DNA of 64,000 nt. Source: Ga0077555 sp963746315 (GTDB lineage: Bacteria; Pseudomonadota; Alphaproteobacteria; Rhizobiales; Hyphomicrobiaceae). The number at the start of each line of letters is the position of its first letter. Position 1 is the first letter of the stretch. Below are positions 35,666 through 44,756 of this stretch, piece after piece. The DNA lies in the NCBI GenBank assembly GCA_963746315.1, contig CAVVAR010000002.1, forward strand, positions 96,277 to 160,276. Direction: 5' to 3'. The notes beneath the pieces are model-generated. The model was not told the DNA's origin, did not search any database, and saw only the letters and a list, made by a program, of their open reading frames with translations. A program made the position numbers and the translations under genes.

Positions 35666-35814
35666 GCCTGCCGCCTCCTGTTGCTGCTCGGCGCAGTTAA
35701 GCAAGGCGCTGCTCGTCTGCCAACAGGCCTGCGTGGTCACGAGGGCCGGCCGTGTGCTAGGAACTGTCGCGCGCCGGGACATCCGCTCGGGATCCGGGCG
35801 CCAGGTAACGGCCC

Positions 35815-37407
35815 ATGATCAACGCGCTGCCCGACCGCCCGTCGCTCTCTTTCGAGAAACGGCACGCGTTGGGGGCGTCGTGGCCGCGGGCAATTGGACA
35901 CACCGCCCTGGGCTGCCTGATGACCGTTGCATTCGTGCCGGCGGCGCTCGCCGTAAAGAGCGCGCTGGGTGTGGGCTCGGTCCATATCCTGTTTCTCATT
36001 CCGGTGATCATCGCGGCAACGAGGCTGGGTCTGATCGCGGCTCTCGCGGCAGCCTTCAGCGCAACGGCAGCGTCGGCCTACCTGTTCTACGCACCGATCT
36101 ACAGCCTGAGGGTGCTTGTCCCGGACGACGCCGTCGCGCTGGCCATGTTCGTGTCGGTCGCGGCCATAACCAGCCACTTGTCGTCGACCGCTCAACGCCA
36201 CGCCGACATCGCCGCGCGCAACTACCGCCAGATCGAGCTGCTCTACGCCTTCTCGCGTAAGCTCGCCGTGGCGCAGGGCCCTGCCGACATCGTCGCGGCG
36301 ATCCGGGAGCACGCGAGCGCCCTCGTCGGGCACGAGGTGACGGTCATTGCTCCCGAAGCCGGCGAGGGACGACCCGACGTGTCGGGGGAGCTCGCCCGCT
36401 TGCCGGCACCGGTGCACCAGGCCGTCCTGGGCTTGAGCCAAGGCGGGGAGCCGGCCGGCGGCCGGCTGGTCTCGGACGCGGCCGGCGAGCGTCACTGGCT
36501 GCTCAGGCCGTTCTCGCGGAGCGCGAAGTCACCAGGTGTCCTCATCGTCGAGCTCGATCGCGCCGCCGTTACGGATATCGACCGGCTCGCCGCCAGCGTC
36601 GACATGCTGCTGCAGGAAGCCGCCGTCACACTGGATCGCCTGGACCTCGCGACGACGGTCGCCGAGGCCGAAGTTCGCCGCCGCTCGGAGGGGCTCCGCG
36701 ACGCGATCATCGGCTCGGCATCACACGGATTGCGCACGCCGCTCGCCTCGATCCTGGGCTCGGCCTCCGTGCTCGCCGGCGCTCCGGCTGTCGCCAGCGA
36801 CCCCCGCCTCGCCTCGCTAGCCCAGATCGTCGTCGCGGAAGCCGAGCGGCTCAATAGCGACATCCAGAAAATGCTCGATGCGGCTGCGCTTTCCAGCTCA
36901 CGGCTGATGCCGGATCTTACCTGGATAGAGCCTGTCGACCTGGTCAATGCATCCTTGGACGCAAGGCGCCGCGAGCTCTCCGGCCACTCGGTCGACCGGG
37001 ACTGCCCGCACGATCTCCCCCTCCTCAGAGCCGATGCCGCCCTGGCGAGCAGCGCGCTCGGCCTGGTTCTCGATAATGCGGCCCGGTATTCCGAGGCGGG
37101 CACCGAGATCCGTGTTTCGGCCCGCGCGTCCGAAGGCTTTGTCGAGATCGCGGTCGATGATCAAGGCACGGGCCTTGCGCCCGAGGAGTTGCCGCACATC
37201 TTCGAGAAGTTCTATCGGGGCGGGCTTGCGCGCGCCTCCACGCGGGGCACCGGTCTCGGCCTGTGGATCGCCAACGCCTTCGTGACCGCTTGCGGCGGTC
37301 GCATGTCGGCGGCGCCACGAGGTGACGGGACAGGCACTCGCGTGACGATCGCGCTACCGGCCGCAACGCCGGATCAAATGCAGGAGCTGGGTGGTCACGA
37401 TGAGTAG
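35815..37407 (+). CDS. KdpD-type sensor histidine kinase lacking the N-terminal KdpD domain
   Basis: A 530-aa kinase. Residues 25-125 hold four close hydrophobic segments of the DUF4118 type found in KdpD, followed by a GAF-like region. The HisKA helix contains His304 in GSASHGLRTPLAS, and an ATPase domain carries N box LVLDNAARYS and G boxes DDQGTGLAPEE and GTGLGLWIA. The 350-residue cytoplasmic KdpD/UspA domain of full-length KdpD is absent. It overlaps the response regulator by eight bases. No kdpFABC genes are nearby, so its target is unclear. Confidence 0.88.
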   Translation: MINALPDRPSLSFEKRHALGASWPRAIGHTALGCLMTVAFVPAALAVKSALGVGSVHILFLIPVIIAATRLGLIAALAAAFSATAASAYLFYAPIYSLRVLVPDDAVALAMFVSVAAITSHLSSTAQRHADIAARNYRQIELLYAFSRKLAVAQGPADIVAAIREHASALVGHEVTVIAPEAGEGRPDVSGELARLPAPVHQAVLGLSQGGEPAGGRLVSDAAGERHWLLRPFSRSAKSPGVLIVELDRAAVTDIDRLAASVDMLLQEAAVTLDRLDLATTVAEAEVRRRSEGLRDAIIGSASHGLRTPLASILGSASVLAGAPAVASDPRLASLAQIVVAEAERLNSDIQKMLDAAALSSSRLMPDLTWIEPVDLVNASLDARRRELSGHSVDRDCPHDLPLLRADAALASSALGLVLDNAARYSEAGTEIRVSARASEGFVEIAVDDQGTGLAPEELPHIFEKFYRGGLARASTRGTGLGLWIANAFVTACGGRMSAAPRGDGTGTRVTIALPAATPDQMQELGGHDE

Positions 37408-38116
37408 TCCGAGGCAAAGCGTGCTCCTCGTCGAGGACGAGCCGCAGACGCGCCGGTTTCTGAGGGCCGGCTTCGAGCTCGACGGGCTCGATGTCGATGA
37501 GGCCGACACCGCGCTCGCGGGCATCCGGCGGGCGACGCTCAAGCCGTTCGACCTCGTCGTCGTCGATCTCGGGCTGCCCGACCACGACGGCACTCACGTC
37601 ATCGAGCGGCTGCGGGCCTGGTCGACCGTGCCGATCATCGTGCTTTCGGCTCGTTTCCACGAGACCGAGAAAGTCCGCGTCCTCGACCTCGGGGCGGACG
37701 ACTACGTGGTCAAGCCTTTCGGCATGGCCGAGCTGCTCGCCCGGGCCCGTGCCGCCCTTCGGCGCAAGGCTCCGGGTGCCGCATTGCAGCCGGTCGTCAG
37801 CGTGGGCGCCCTCTCGATCGATCTCGCCCATCGCCGCATCGAGCTTTCCGGCAAGCCGGTGCCGGTCACCCCCAAGGAGTACCGCCTGCTCGAGATCCTG
37901 GCCCAGCACTGGGGCAAGGTGGTCACGCACCAGCATCTCCTGCGCGAAATTTGGGGCGCCGCCCACACGGACGCATCCCATTACCTGCGCATCCTGGTGC
38001 GCAAGACCCGCCAGAAGATCGAGGTGGACCCGGCCCGTCCCGAGATCCTGACGACGGAGCTCGGTGTCGGCTATCGCCTCGCCGCACCGCGGGATGGGCC
38101 AGCCCCACGCGATTGA
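37400..38116 (+). CDS. OmpR/KdpE-type response regulator
   Basis: A 238-aa two-domain regulator. The receiver domain has acidic pocket residues in LLVEDEPQT, phospho-acceptor Asp56 in VVVDLGLPDHDG and the switch lysine in DYVVKPFGMAEL. The C-terminal winged helix contains VTPKEYRLLEILAQHWGKVV and HYLRILVRKTRQKIE, typical of KdpE. It is translationally coupled to the kinase upstream. A GTG at 37391 is an alternative start. It probably controls genes other than kdpFABC here. Confidence 0.92.
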   Translation: MSSPRQSVLLVEDEPQTRRFLRAGFELDGLDVDEADTALAGIRRATLKPFDLVVVDLGLPDHDGTHVIERLRAWSTVPIIVLSARFHETEKVRVLDLGADDYVVKPFGMAELLARARAALRRKAPGAALQPVVSVGALSIDLAHRRIELSGKPVPVTPKEYRLLEILAQHWGKVVTHQHLLREIWGAAHTDASHYLRILVRKTRQKIEVDPARPEILTTELGVGYRLAAPRDGPAPRD

Positions 38117-38234
38117 CGGGCACTGCCGTGAAGTGGTCCGTCGCCGCGAGTTTATGCGAAATTTACGCCAAGCGACCGCGAGTTTACTGCGCGCGTTGCC
38201 GAGCCTGCGCCTAGCGTCGTGAGATGAGGGCGAG

Positions 38235-38255
38235 CGGCGCGCGGGGCGCCGTTTT
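38235..38255 (+). terminator. possible terminator of the kinase-regulator pair
   Basis: A 5-bp stem CGGCG/CGCCG with a 7-base loop followed directly by TTTT, between the regulator stop and the small membrane protein. Confidence 0.4.
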
Positions 38256-38282
38256 GCCTCCTGGCAACGGGGCAGAAGCACA

Positions 38283-38588
38283 ATGTTTCATGGCGCATTC
38301 AACCTCCTCTTGGGTCTCGGCAGCGCCGCCGGGATCGGGGCCATTCTGTGGATCGCCGCGCGCGGCATCCGAGGGGCGAAAGCGGGCTCGTTCTGGGATC
38401 GCGACGGCGTCGCCAGCGGGTTGTCGCTGGCGCTGGTCGGCGGACTCCTCATCGTCATGGCCGTCACCGTGAAGGGCGCGATGGACCTCGTGTCCGAGCC
38501 GCTGATCGGTGCCGCGCTCGGTTTGGCAGCCTCGATCATCGCCCTGTTCATTCCGGTCAGGCTGTTCGGCCGGCTACCGGCCGGCTGA
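38283..38588 (+). CDS. small three-helix membrane protein
   Basis: A 101-aa protein with three hydrophobic segments (about 5-27, 46-65 and 75-95) separated by short charged loops (RGIRGAKAGSFWDRDG). It lies 166 bases downstream of the response regulator on the same strand. It has no recognised family. It might be a target or accessory of the KdpD-like system, but only position supports this. Confidence 0.6.
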   Translation: MFHGAFNLLLGLGSAAGIGAILWIAARGIRGAKAGSFWDRDGVASGLSLALVGGLLIVMAVTVKGAMDLVSEPLIGAALGLAASIIALFIPVRLFGRLPAG

Positions 38589-38666
38589 TCGCGCTGCGCC
38601 TTATCGCTTGCGCGGCTCGCGCTGCCCGCTAGGCTCCGGCAAAGCCACAACAATGGAGCGGCAGGC

Positions 38667-39419
38667 ATGAAGCTCGGTCTCGAGGGCAAGACAGCGCTCG
38701 TCACGGGCGCCAGCATGGGGATCGGTCGCGGTATCGCAGAGGCTTTTGCGCGCGAAGGCGTGCGTCTTGCGATTGCGGCCAGGCGCGGCAACTTGCTCGA
38801 GGACGTCGCTGCCGGCATCGTCGCCGCCGGGGGCGTCCGTCCGGTCATCATCGTGCAGGACGTGTTGGCCGAGGAGGCCGCGGACCGGACAGCCGGCGCG
38901 GCGCTGGAGGGCCTCGGCTCGGTGGACATTCTCGTCAACAATGCCGGCGGTAGCCGCCAATTCGGCAAGGACGCAACCGACGAGCAGTGGCACGAGGCGA
39001 TGACGCTCAATTTCACGCGCCCCCGGCAACTCGCTCACCGGCTGCTCGACCAGATGATCGCCCGCAAGTGGGGGCGCATCGTCAATATCACCGGAAAGTC
39101 CGAGCCCGAGGGCGTGAACGGGGCGTTCTCGGCCAAGGCCGGCATTCACGCCTGGGCCAAGGGCCTCAGCCGCGAGGTCGGCAAGCACGGCATCACCGTG
39201 AACTCGATCCCTCCGGGCCGCATCATGAGCGAGCAGATCCGGCGCAACTACAGCCCCGAGTATCGCCAGTGGCAGGCCGATAACGAGATCCCCGTCGGAC
39301 GCTACGGCGAGCCGGAGGACGTTGCCAATCTCGTCTTCTTCCTTGCCTCGCCCATCGCCAGCTACATCACCGGGACGGTCATTCCCGTCGACGGTGGGCT
39401 CCGCCGCTATCAGTTCTGA
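38667..39419 (+). CDS. SDR-family oxidoreductase with an atypical active site
   Basis: A 250-aa short-chain dehydrogenase/reductase with cofactor motif TGASMGIGRG and NNAGG. The C-terminal ASYITGTVIPVDGGLRRYQF is typical of 3-oxoacyl-ACP reductase-like SDRs. The usual YxxxK is not present. Around Lys157 the sequence reads NGAFSAKAGIHAWAKGL, so the catalytic Tyr position holds Ala153 (or Phe154 if one residue is skipped), and the preceding strand reads NITGKSEPEG. It may be a non-catalytic or mechanistically altered SDR. The ATG is preceded by GGAGCGGC. Confidence 0.85.
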   Translation: MKLGLEGKTALVTGASMGIGRGIAEAFAREGVRLAIAARRGNLLEDVAAGIVAAGGVRPVIIVQDVLAEEAADRTAGAALEGLGSVDILVNNAGGSRQFGKDATDEQWHEAMTLNFTRPRQLAHRLLDQMIARKWGRIVNITGKSEPEGVNGAFSAKAGIHAWAKGLSREVGKHGITVNSIPPGRIMSEQIRRNYSPEYRQWQADNEIPVGRYGEPEDVANLVFFLASPIASYITGTVIPVDGGLRRYQF

Positions 39420-39429
39420 TGGGCCAGCG

Positions 39430-39765
39430 TCATTCGGCGCTTTGGCGTTCGACGGCGCGTTGCGGCTCCTTTCGCTGCGCGCGTCTGGCGAGGTGTCTCA
39501 CGTGGGTGCTGACGGCCTCGCGCAGCATCTCGCGCACTTCGGCGTCGTGATTCTGCTCGACGAGGGCAGAGACCAGGAAATCGACCTGGATGCAGCAAAT
39601 CTCGGGCTCGTCGCTCGGCGAATTGACGATCCTCAGGAAGAGCGCGTCCAGCTCCTCGCGAATCTGGCGACCGTTCGCCGTGGCGCCCGTATTGGCCTGA
39701 TCGCTCAGCTCGTGGGCGAGCCAGCGATAGGAGGTGATGAGGCGGGCAAGCTCTTGAGCGGTCAT
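39430..39765 (-). CDS. hypothetical protein
   Basis: A 111-aa mostly helical protein (MTAQELARLITSYRWLAHEL...), convergent to the SDR gene with ten bases between the stops. It contains two or three amphipathic helices and a basic Gln/Arg-rich tail (RRAQRKEPQRAVERQSAE). I recognise no family. A start at 39792 adding nine residues is possible. Confidence 0.5.
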   Translation of the reverse strand: MTAQELARLITSYRWLAHELSDQANTGATANGRQIREELDALFLRIVNSPSDEPEICCIQVDFLVSALVEQNHDAEVREMLREAVSTHVRHLARRAQRKEPQRAVERQSAE

Positions 39766-39988
39766 GACACCCTTGACGCTGCGATGAATCATGCCTTGAC
39801 GGTAGGCGCATCGAATGCCGCTCAGTAAGTAGGCTCCGGTCGAATGACTGTTCGGAATTACGCCAACGGCATACCGCTATGTCGTTGAAAGTCTTGTTCA
39901 GGAGCGTGGGCAATCGGCGGCCGCCCGGGCGCAAGCGATCCGGAAAGCCGGAAGGGTGTGCGCCCTCCGGCCTCTCGCGGGCGTCGAC

Positions 39989-40924
39989 TCAGGCCGAGGT
40001 CTTGCCGAAGCCCGCCTCCTTTGCCTTCAGGAGCGCGACCACGATCGAGTTGACCGGCGTGGCGACGCCCACTTTCGAGCCCTCGCGCGGGATGGCGCCG
40101 TTGATGTTGTCGACCTCGGCCGGCCGGCCGGCCATATGGTCCAGCAACATGGAGGGCCGCGCGTTCGGGATCTTCTGGCCGAAGTCGCGCACGTAGCGGA
40201 CTGGATCGTCGAAGTCGAGCTTGATGCCCTTGGCCATGGCGACGAGGTAGGCCTCGTTGGCGCAGGCCGCCGCGATACTCCAGGCGCTCGGATTGGCCTG
40301 GACCTCGCCAACGCGAAGCCCGGTCAGCGCACAAGGTCCGGAATACGTGCAATTGCAGATCAGCTTCTCCCAGACCATCTTGTGGATGTCGTCGAAGGTG
40401 AGGACCTTGAAGCCGCCGGCTTCCCAGGCCTGCTTCACGGTCTCGAGGCGTGGTGTGAGGCCGCCGTCCATCTCGCCGAGGCGCAAGAACTCCATGCCAT
40501 TGTGATGGGCATGGCCGGGCCCCTTCATCGAGGCGCCGAAGCCGCCGACCACCCCCATCAGAATGCGTTTCGATCCGACGATCTCTGCCACCTTGTCGGC
40601 CGAGCCCAGGCCGTTCTGGATGGTCAGGATCGGGGCATCGGCCTTGGCGATCTGGAGAGCTGCCTTGGCGGCCCCCGCGACGCCATCGTCCTTGGTCGCA
40701 ATGATCACGAGATCGGCGTCCTTGACGTCGGCCGGGCTCGTGGTCGCGTTCATCTTCACGGTGCGGTCGCCCGAGGCACCCTCGACGCGCAAGCCCTTCG
40801 ACTTGATCGCCTCGACATGATCCTTCCAGGTGTCGATGGCCCAGACGTCGTGCTTTCCATTGTCGGCGAGCAGGCCCGCATAGACGGAGCCCATGGCGCC
40901 GACGCCGATGATCGCGATCTTCAT
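39989..40924 (-). CDS. ketopantoate reductase-family (PanE/ApbA-like) dehydrogenase
   Basis: A 311-aa protein with an N-terminal NADP-binding Rossmann fold (KIAIIGVGAMGSVYAGLLAD) and the PanE C-terminal helical domain. It has a catalytic-lysine segment KMVWEKLICNCTYS and the late NINGAIPREGSKVGVATPVN. PanE makes pantoate, but many paralogues of this family reduce other 2-oxoacids, and the gene is not next to panB or panC. The ATG at 40924 begins directly at the Rossmann strand. Confidence 0.85.
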   Translation of the reverse strand: MKIAIIGVGAMGSVYAGLLADNGKHDVWAIDTWKDHVEAIKSKGLRVEGASGDRTVKMNATTSPADVKDADLVIIATKDDGVAGAAKAALQIAKADAPILTIQNGLGSADKVAEIVGSKRILMGVVGGFGASMKGPGHAHHNGMEFLRLGEMDGGLTPRLETVKQAWEAGGFKVLTFDDIHKMVWEKLICNCTYSGPCALTGLRVGEVQANPSAWSIAAACANEAYLVAMAKGIKLDFDDPVRYVRDFGQKIPNARPSMLLDHMAGRPAEVDNINGAIPREGSKVGVATPVNSIVVALLKAKEAGFGKTSA

Positions 40925-41050
40925 CGCGGTGGTCCTTTCGGTGAGCGTTGAGATGCGCGGGACTGTGCGGAGCGGCGGGGGCTGCGTCAACGGGGGTGCG
41001 TTTTCCGCCCTATCCCCATCTTGAAGAGCAGGAAAAGGGGAGAGGGGGAT

Positions 41051-42154
41051 TCACGCCTTGGCCAGCGCGCCCCCTGTGATCGGCGCCGGCACTCCCGTCG
41101 TGCCGGGAAACGAGATCGGCAGGCCGTCGAGCGACCGCACCGCGAGATAGGCCCAGGCCTCCGCCTCGAGCGTATCGCCGTCGAGCCCAACGCCTTCGGC
41201 CGGCACAACGGCATTCTCGACGCGTGCGGCGAGCATGCCCATCAGCGTCCGATTGCGGCGTCCGCCGCCACATACAACCCAAAGCGCCGGCTCGGCCGGC
41301 ATGTGCTCGCGCGCCTTGACGACGGCCTCGACCGAGAACGCGCTCAACGTCGCGGCCGCATCCGCCACGGGCAACTCCTCGACCAGCTCCGGAGCAAACG
41401 TATCGCGGTCGAGCGACTTCGGCACCGGCTTGGCGAAGAAGGGATGCATCAGGTAGGCGTGCACCACGCGCTCGTCGACCTTTCCGGTCGACGCCAGCTT
41501 GCCGTCGGCGTCGTGGGAGCCGCCGCCCGTGCGGCGCACCAGATCGTCGATCATGGCGTTGCCCGGGCCCGTGTCGAACGCGAGAAGCGTCTCGTCGGCC
41601 CCGATCCAGGTGACATTCGCCACGCCACCGACGTTGAGAAAGGCGATGGGCCTCTGGGGCAGCTTCGCGGCGAGCGCCCGGTGGTAGGCCGGCGCCAGCG
41701 GTGCACCCTCGCCACCCGCCGCGCAGTCGGCCGCGCGCAGATCGTAGACCACGTCGATGCCCGTCCTGTCCGCGAGAATCGATCCATCGCCAAGCTGCAC
41801 CGTGAGGCCCTTCTCGGGTCTATGCAACACGGTCTGCCCATGAAATCCTATTACGTCGACCGCGCTCGGCTGCAGCATGCGGTCACCGAGGAACCTCAGC
41901 GCGGCCTCGGCGTGGCGTTCCGTCAGCTCGCGCTCGACGGCGGCGAGGCATCCAGGGCGCTCGTCGCGACGTGTGAGGCCCTTGGCATCGGCGATCGCCT
42001 GCCTCAGTCGACCCCGGACATCGTCCGGATAGGCGATGGTCGCCGCTCCCAGACGGCGGACGTGTGTGCCCCCGTCGGTCTCGATCAGGGCAATGTCGAT
42101 GCCGTCCATCGATGTGCCGCTCATCAGACCCAAGGCGCGCCTGATCTTGCTCAT
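41051..42154 (-). CDS. anmK: anhydro-N-acetylmuramic acid kinase
   Basis: A 367-aa sugar kinase of cell-wall recycling that converts anhydroMurNAc, imported after peptidoglycan turnover, to MurNAc-6-phosphate. Family strings include GLMSGTSMDGIDIALIETDG at the N-terminus, GFHGQTVLHRP, FLNVGGVANVTWIG, FDTGPGNAMIDD and WVVCGGGRRNRTLM. The ATG at 42154 precedes the conserved start; the longer in-frame reading is unrelated. It is divergent from tyrS, an arrangement often seen in alphaproteobacteria. Confidence 0.96.
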   Translation of the reverse strand: MSKIRRALGLMSGTSMDGIDIALIETDGGTHVRRLGAATIAYPDDVRGRLRQAIADAKGLTRRDERPGCLAAVERELTERHAEAALRFLGDRMLQPSAVDVIGFHGQTVLHRPEKGLTVQLGDGSILADRTGIDVVYDLRAADCAAGGEGAPLAPAYHRALAAKLPQRPIAFLNVGGVANVTWIGADETLLAFDTGPGNAMIDDLVRRTGGGSHDADGKLASTGKVDERVVHAYLMHPFFAKPVPKSLDRDTFAPELVEELPVADAAATLSAFSVEAVVKAREHMPAEPALWVVCGGGRRNRTLMGMLAARVENAVVPAEGVGLDGDTLEAEAWAYLAVRSLDGLPISFPGTTGVPAPITGGALAKA

Positions 42155-42307
42155 GGGGTCACTCCCGTGCAATTTGCGCCGATAGAGGTCGCTTCGCGCG
42201 AAGGGCTCCGCCACCCTCAATTCGAGGGTTTCCAAAGGGCCCCGCCCCTTGGTGGGAGCGCGAGGGTGAAACCCTCGCACTTGGTTCTATGACGGCGAGC
42301 CTAACCC

Positions 42308-43561
42308 ATGTCGACGCACAAGTCAGACTTCCTGAACATTCTTGCCGAGCGCGGCTACGTCCATCAGTGCTCCGACTTTGCCGGCCTCGATGCGCTGGCG
42401 GCCAAGGGTGAGGTCGTCTCCTACGTCGGCTACGACTGCACGGCCGCGTCCCTGCATGTCGGCCATCTGCTCTCGATCATGATGCTGCACTGGCTGCAGG
42501 CCTCGGGCGCCGGCAAGCCGATCGCACTGATGGGCGGCGGCACCACGCGCGTCGGCGATCCGTCGGGCCGTGACGAGACGCGGCGGATTCTCCCCGTCGA
42601 GACCATCAACGCCAACAAGGATGCCATAAAGGGCGTCTTCTCGCGCTTCCTGACCTTCGGCGACGGCCCGCGCGAGGCCATCATGGTCGACAATGCCGAG
42701 TGGCTGGCCCCGCTCAACTACATCGAGTTCCTGCGCGATGTCGGGCGCCATTTCTCTGTCAATCGCATGCTGTCGATGGATTCGGCGAAGCTGCGCCTCG
42801 ACCGAGAGCAGGAGCTGTCCTTCATCGAGTTCAACTACATGCTGCTGCAGAGCTACGACTTCGTCGAGCTCGCCCGGCGCTATGCCTGCAACCTGCAGAT
42901 GGGCGGCTCCGACCAGTGGGGCAACATCGTGATGGGCGTCGATCTCGGGCGGCGCATGGGGACGCACCAGCTCTATGCGCTGACCTGCCCGCTGCTGACC
43001 ACCGCCTCGGGTGCCAAGATGGGCAAGACGGCGGCCGGTGCCGTCTGGCTCAACGACGACCATCTCGGCGCTTATGACTACTGGCAGTTCTGGCGCAACA
43101 CCGAGGACGCTGACGTCGAGCGGTTCCTGAAGCTCTTCACGCTGCTTCCCATGGCCGAGATCGCCAAGCTTGCCGCGCTCAAGGATGCGGAGATCAACGA
43201 GGCGAAGAAAATCCTGGCCACGGAGGCGACGGCGCTCGTCCATGGTCGTGAGAAAGCCGATGCTGCCGCCGAGACGGCTCGCAAGACCTTCGAGGAAGGT
43301 GCGCTCTCGGAAAGCCTACCGACGATCGAGGTGCCGACGGCCGATCTTCAGAGCGAGATCGGAATCCTTGCTGCCTTTGTCACGGCCGGCCTCGTCAAGT
43401 CGAACGGTGAGGCACGCCGTCAGATTCAGGGCGGGGGTCTGCGCGTCAACGACGAGGTCGCGAAGGACGAGAAAGCACGGCTCGGCACCGCCGACGTCAA
43501 GGACGGCGTCATCAAGCTCTCGCTCGGCAAGAAAAAGCACGTCCTCCTGAAGCCAGTTTGA
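42308..43561 (+). CDS. tyrS: tyrosyl-tRNA synthetase
   Basis: A 417-aa class Ic aminoacyl-tRNA synthetase that charges tRNA-Tyr. The HIGH-type motif is HVGH at residues 50-53 and the KMSKS-type motif is KMGKT at 237-241. The tyrosine-binding region includes YMLLQSYDFVEL and MGGSDQWGN. An S4 RNA-binding domain occupies about residues 345-415. The length and order are normal. It is followed within ten bases by a gene encoding a second S4 domain closely like its own C-terminus. Confidence 0.98.
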   Translation: MSTHKSDFLNILAERGYVHQCSDFAGLDALAAKGEVVSYVGYDCTAASLHVGHLLSIMMLHWLQASGAGKPIALMGGGTTRVGDPSGRDETRRILPVETINANKDAIKGVFSRFLTFGDGPREAIMVDNAEWLAPLNYIEFLRDVGRHFSVNRMLSMDSAKLRLDREQELSFIEFNYMLLQSYDFVELARRYACNLQMGGSDQWGNIVMGVDLGRRMGTHQLYALTCPLLTTASGAKMGKTAAGAVWLNDDHLGAYDYWQFWRNTEDADVERFLKLFTLLPMAEIAKLAALKDAEINEAKKILATEATALVHGREKADAAAETARKTFEEGALSESLPTIEVPTADLQSEIGILAAFVTAGLVKSNGEARRQIQGGGLRVNDEVAKDEKARLGTADVKDGVIKLSLGKKKHVLLKPV

Positions 43562-43571
43562 GGGCGTGGCC

Positions 43572-43979
43572 GTGACCAAACCGACGAAGAAGGGCGCGAC
43601 CGTCCTTGGAAGCTTCGGGGAGCGGGTCGCTCGCGAGCGGGCTGCCCGCCGTCGTGCCGCCAAGGAGCGTGCCGCGCGCGAGGAGGTCGTGGAGCCTGTA
43701 GCCGAGACCGATGCGCCCCCGGCGACCGGTTCCGAAACCATCGAGATCCCTCAGTCCGATCTGATGAACCAGGTCAGCGTTCTGGCCGCTCTGATCGCAT
43801 CGGGCCTCGCCCGGTCGCACCCGGAGGCCCGCCGCTTATTCCGCGAGGACGGCATCAGCGTCAACGATCAGCGCGTGCTCAGCGACAAGGCCAAGCTTAC
43901 GCTTACTGACGTGACGTCCGAGGGCACCATCAAGCTCAGTCTCGGCTCCGACCGGCATGTCTTTCTTCGGCCGGTCTGA
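43572..43979 (+). CDS. free-standing S4-domain protein derived from TyrS C-terminus
   Basis: A 135-aa protein. Residues 1-55 are a Lys/Arg/Ala-rich helix and the rest is an S4 domain. That domain aligns end to end with the TyrS C-terminus: ASGLARSHPEARRLFREDGI versus TAGLVKSNGEARRQIQGGGL, and IKLSLGSDRHVFLRPV versus IKLSLGKKKHVLLKPV. It therefore looks like a partial tandem duplication. GAGGG at 43560-43564 fits the GTG at 43572 better than the GTG at 43566. It is probably translationally coupled to tyrS and binds RNA; its target is unknown. Confidence 0.85.
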   Translation: MTKPTKKGATVLGSFGERVARERAARRRAAKERAAREEVVEPVAETDAPPATGSETIEIPQSDLMNQVSVLAALIASGLARSHPEARRLFREDGISVNDQRVLSDKAKLTLTDVTSEGTIKLSLGSDRHVFLRPV

Positions 43980-44008
43980 CGGGAGCCATCAAGCCAACGG
44001 GGGATGCC

Positions 44009-44686
44009 ATGGCTCGCACAGCGCACGCGCTCGCTGATTTCGCTGATCAGTTGTTCTCGCCCGAGTTGGCCGATGCGGTGAAGGCCGAGATGCGCGAGGA
44101 TGTCGCGAGGCGCAGTCTGCCGAGCCATTTCCCGGTGTCCAGCGAGGTCCAGCCCAAAAGCATCGCGACCGGCTACCTCGGCGACGCCCTCTACGATCAC
44201 CTGGGCTCAGGCGTTTTCTCCGGGCGCCCTATCGTCGAGTGGAACGGCTACGACTTTGCCAACGATCGTCCGACCTTCGTCTTGCGCCAGAACCCTGCGA
44301 GCCCCTTTCGCTATACGACGGCGAAGGGCCGCGTGATCGAGCCTCGCCTGATGGACACTGACGGCGGCACCATTCCGCTCGCCCTCCACGGTGTCGCCAA
44401 GTTCTCCCCGTGGGGCTATGGGCCGGCCTACATCATCCACGACTGGCTGTTCGTCGCTCACAAATGCGGTCTAGCGCCCGACAACGACATCTCGTTCGAG
44501 GAGTCGGCCGACATCCTCGGCGAGGCAATCAAGGCGCTGACCGTCTCCGGCTACGAGACCTGCGATGGGGCGCGCCGGTTCTTCCCTAAGGCCGAGGACA
44601 CGCTCTATCTCATCCACAAGGCTGTCGGCAGCCGCATCGCACGGGGCATGTGGGACGATTTCGCGAACGTCGTCTGCCGGACCTGA
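44009..44686 (+). CDS. DUF1353-like protein
   Basis: A 225-aa protein with the DUF1353 core: a central DTDGGTIPLALHGVAKFSPW followed by GYGPAYIIHDWLFVAHKCG. The conserved HDW histidine and aspartate suggest a structural or enzymatic site. The domain is often found in phage or secretion-linked loci, but no such genes surround it here. It follows the S4 gene by 29 bases on the same strand. Function unknown. Confidence 0.75.
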   Translation: MARTAHALADFADQLFSPELADAVKAEMREDVARRSLPSHFPVSSEVQPKSIATGYLGDALYDHLGSGVFSGRPIVEWNGYDFANDRPTFVLRQNPASPFRYTTAKGRVIEPRLMDTDGGTIPLALHGVAKFSPWGYGPAYIIHDWLFVAHKCGLAPDNDISFEESADILGEAIKALTVSGYETCDGARRFFPKAEDTLYLIHKAVGSRIARGMWDDFANVVCRT

Positions 44687-44756
44687 GCCCCGCCGGCCCG
44701 GGCGTCCGAGGACGTGAGGATGCACCCCCACGAACCCGGACGCGCGCCAGACAGGA

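Noticed and set aside
35815..38116. A complete kdp potassium-uptake operon
   Set aside because: No kdpF, A, B or C gene is near, and the kinase lacks the N-terminal KdpD domain.
41009..41047. Imperfect CCCTATCCCC / GGGGAGAGGG hairpin after anmK
   Set aside because: A 19-base loop and no T tract in the anmK direction; terminator function not supported.
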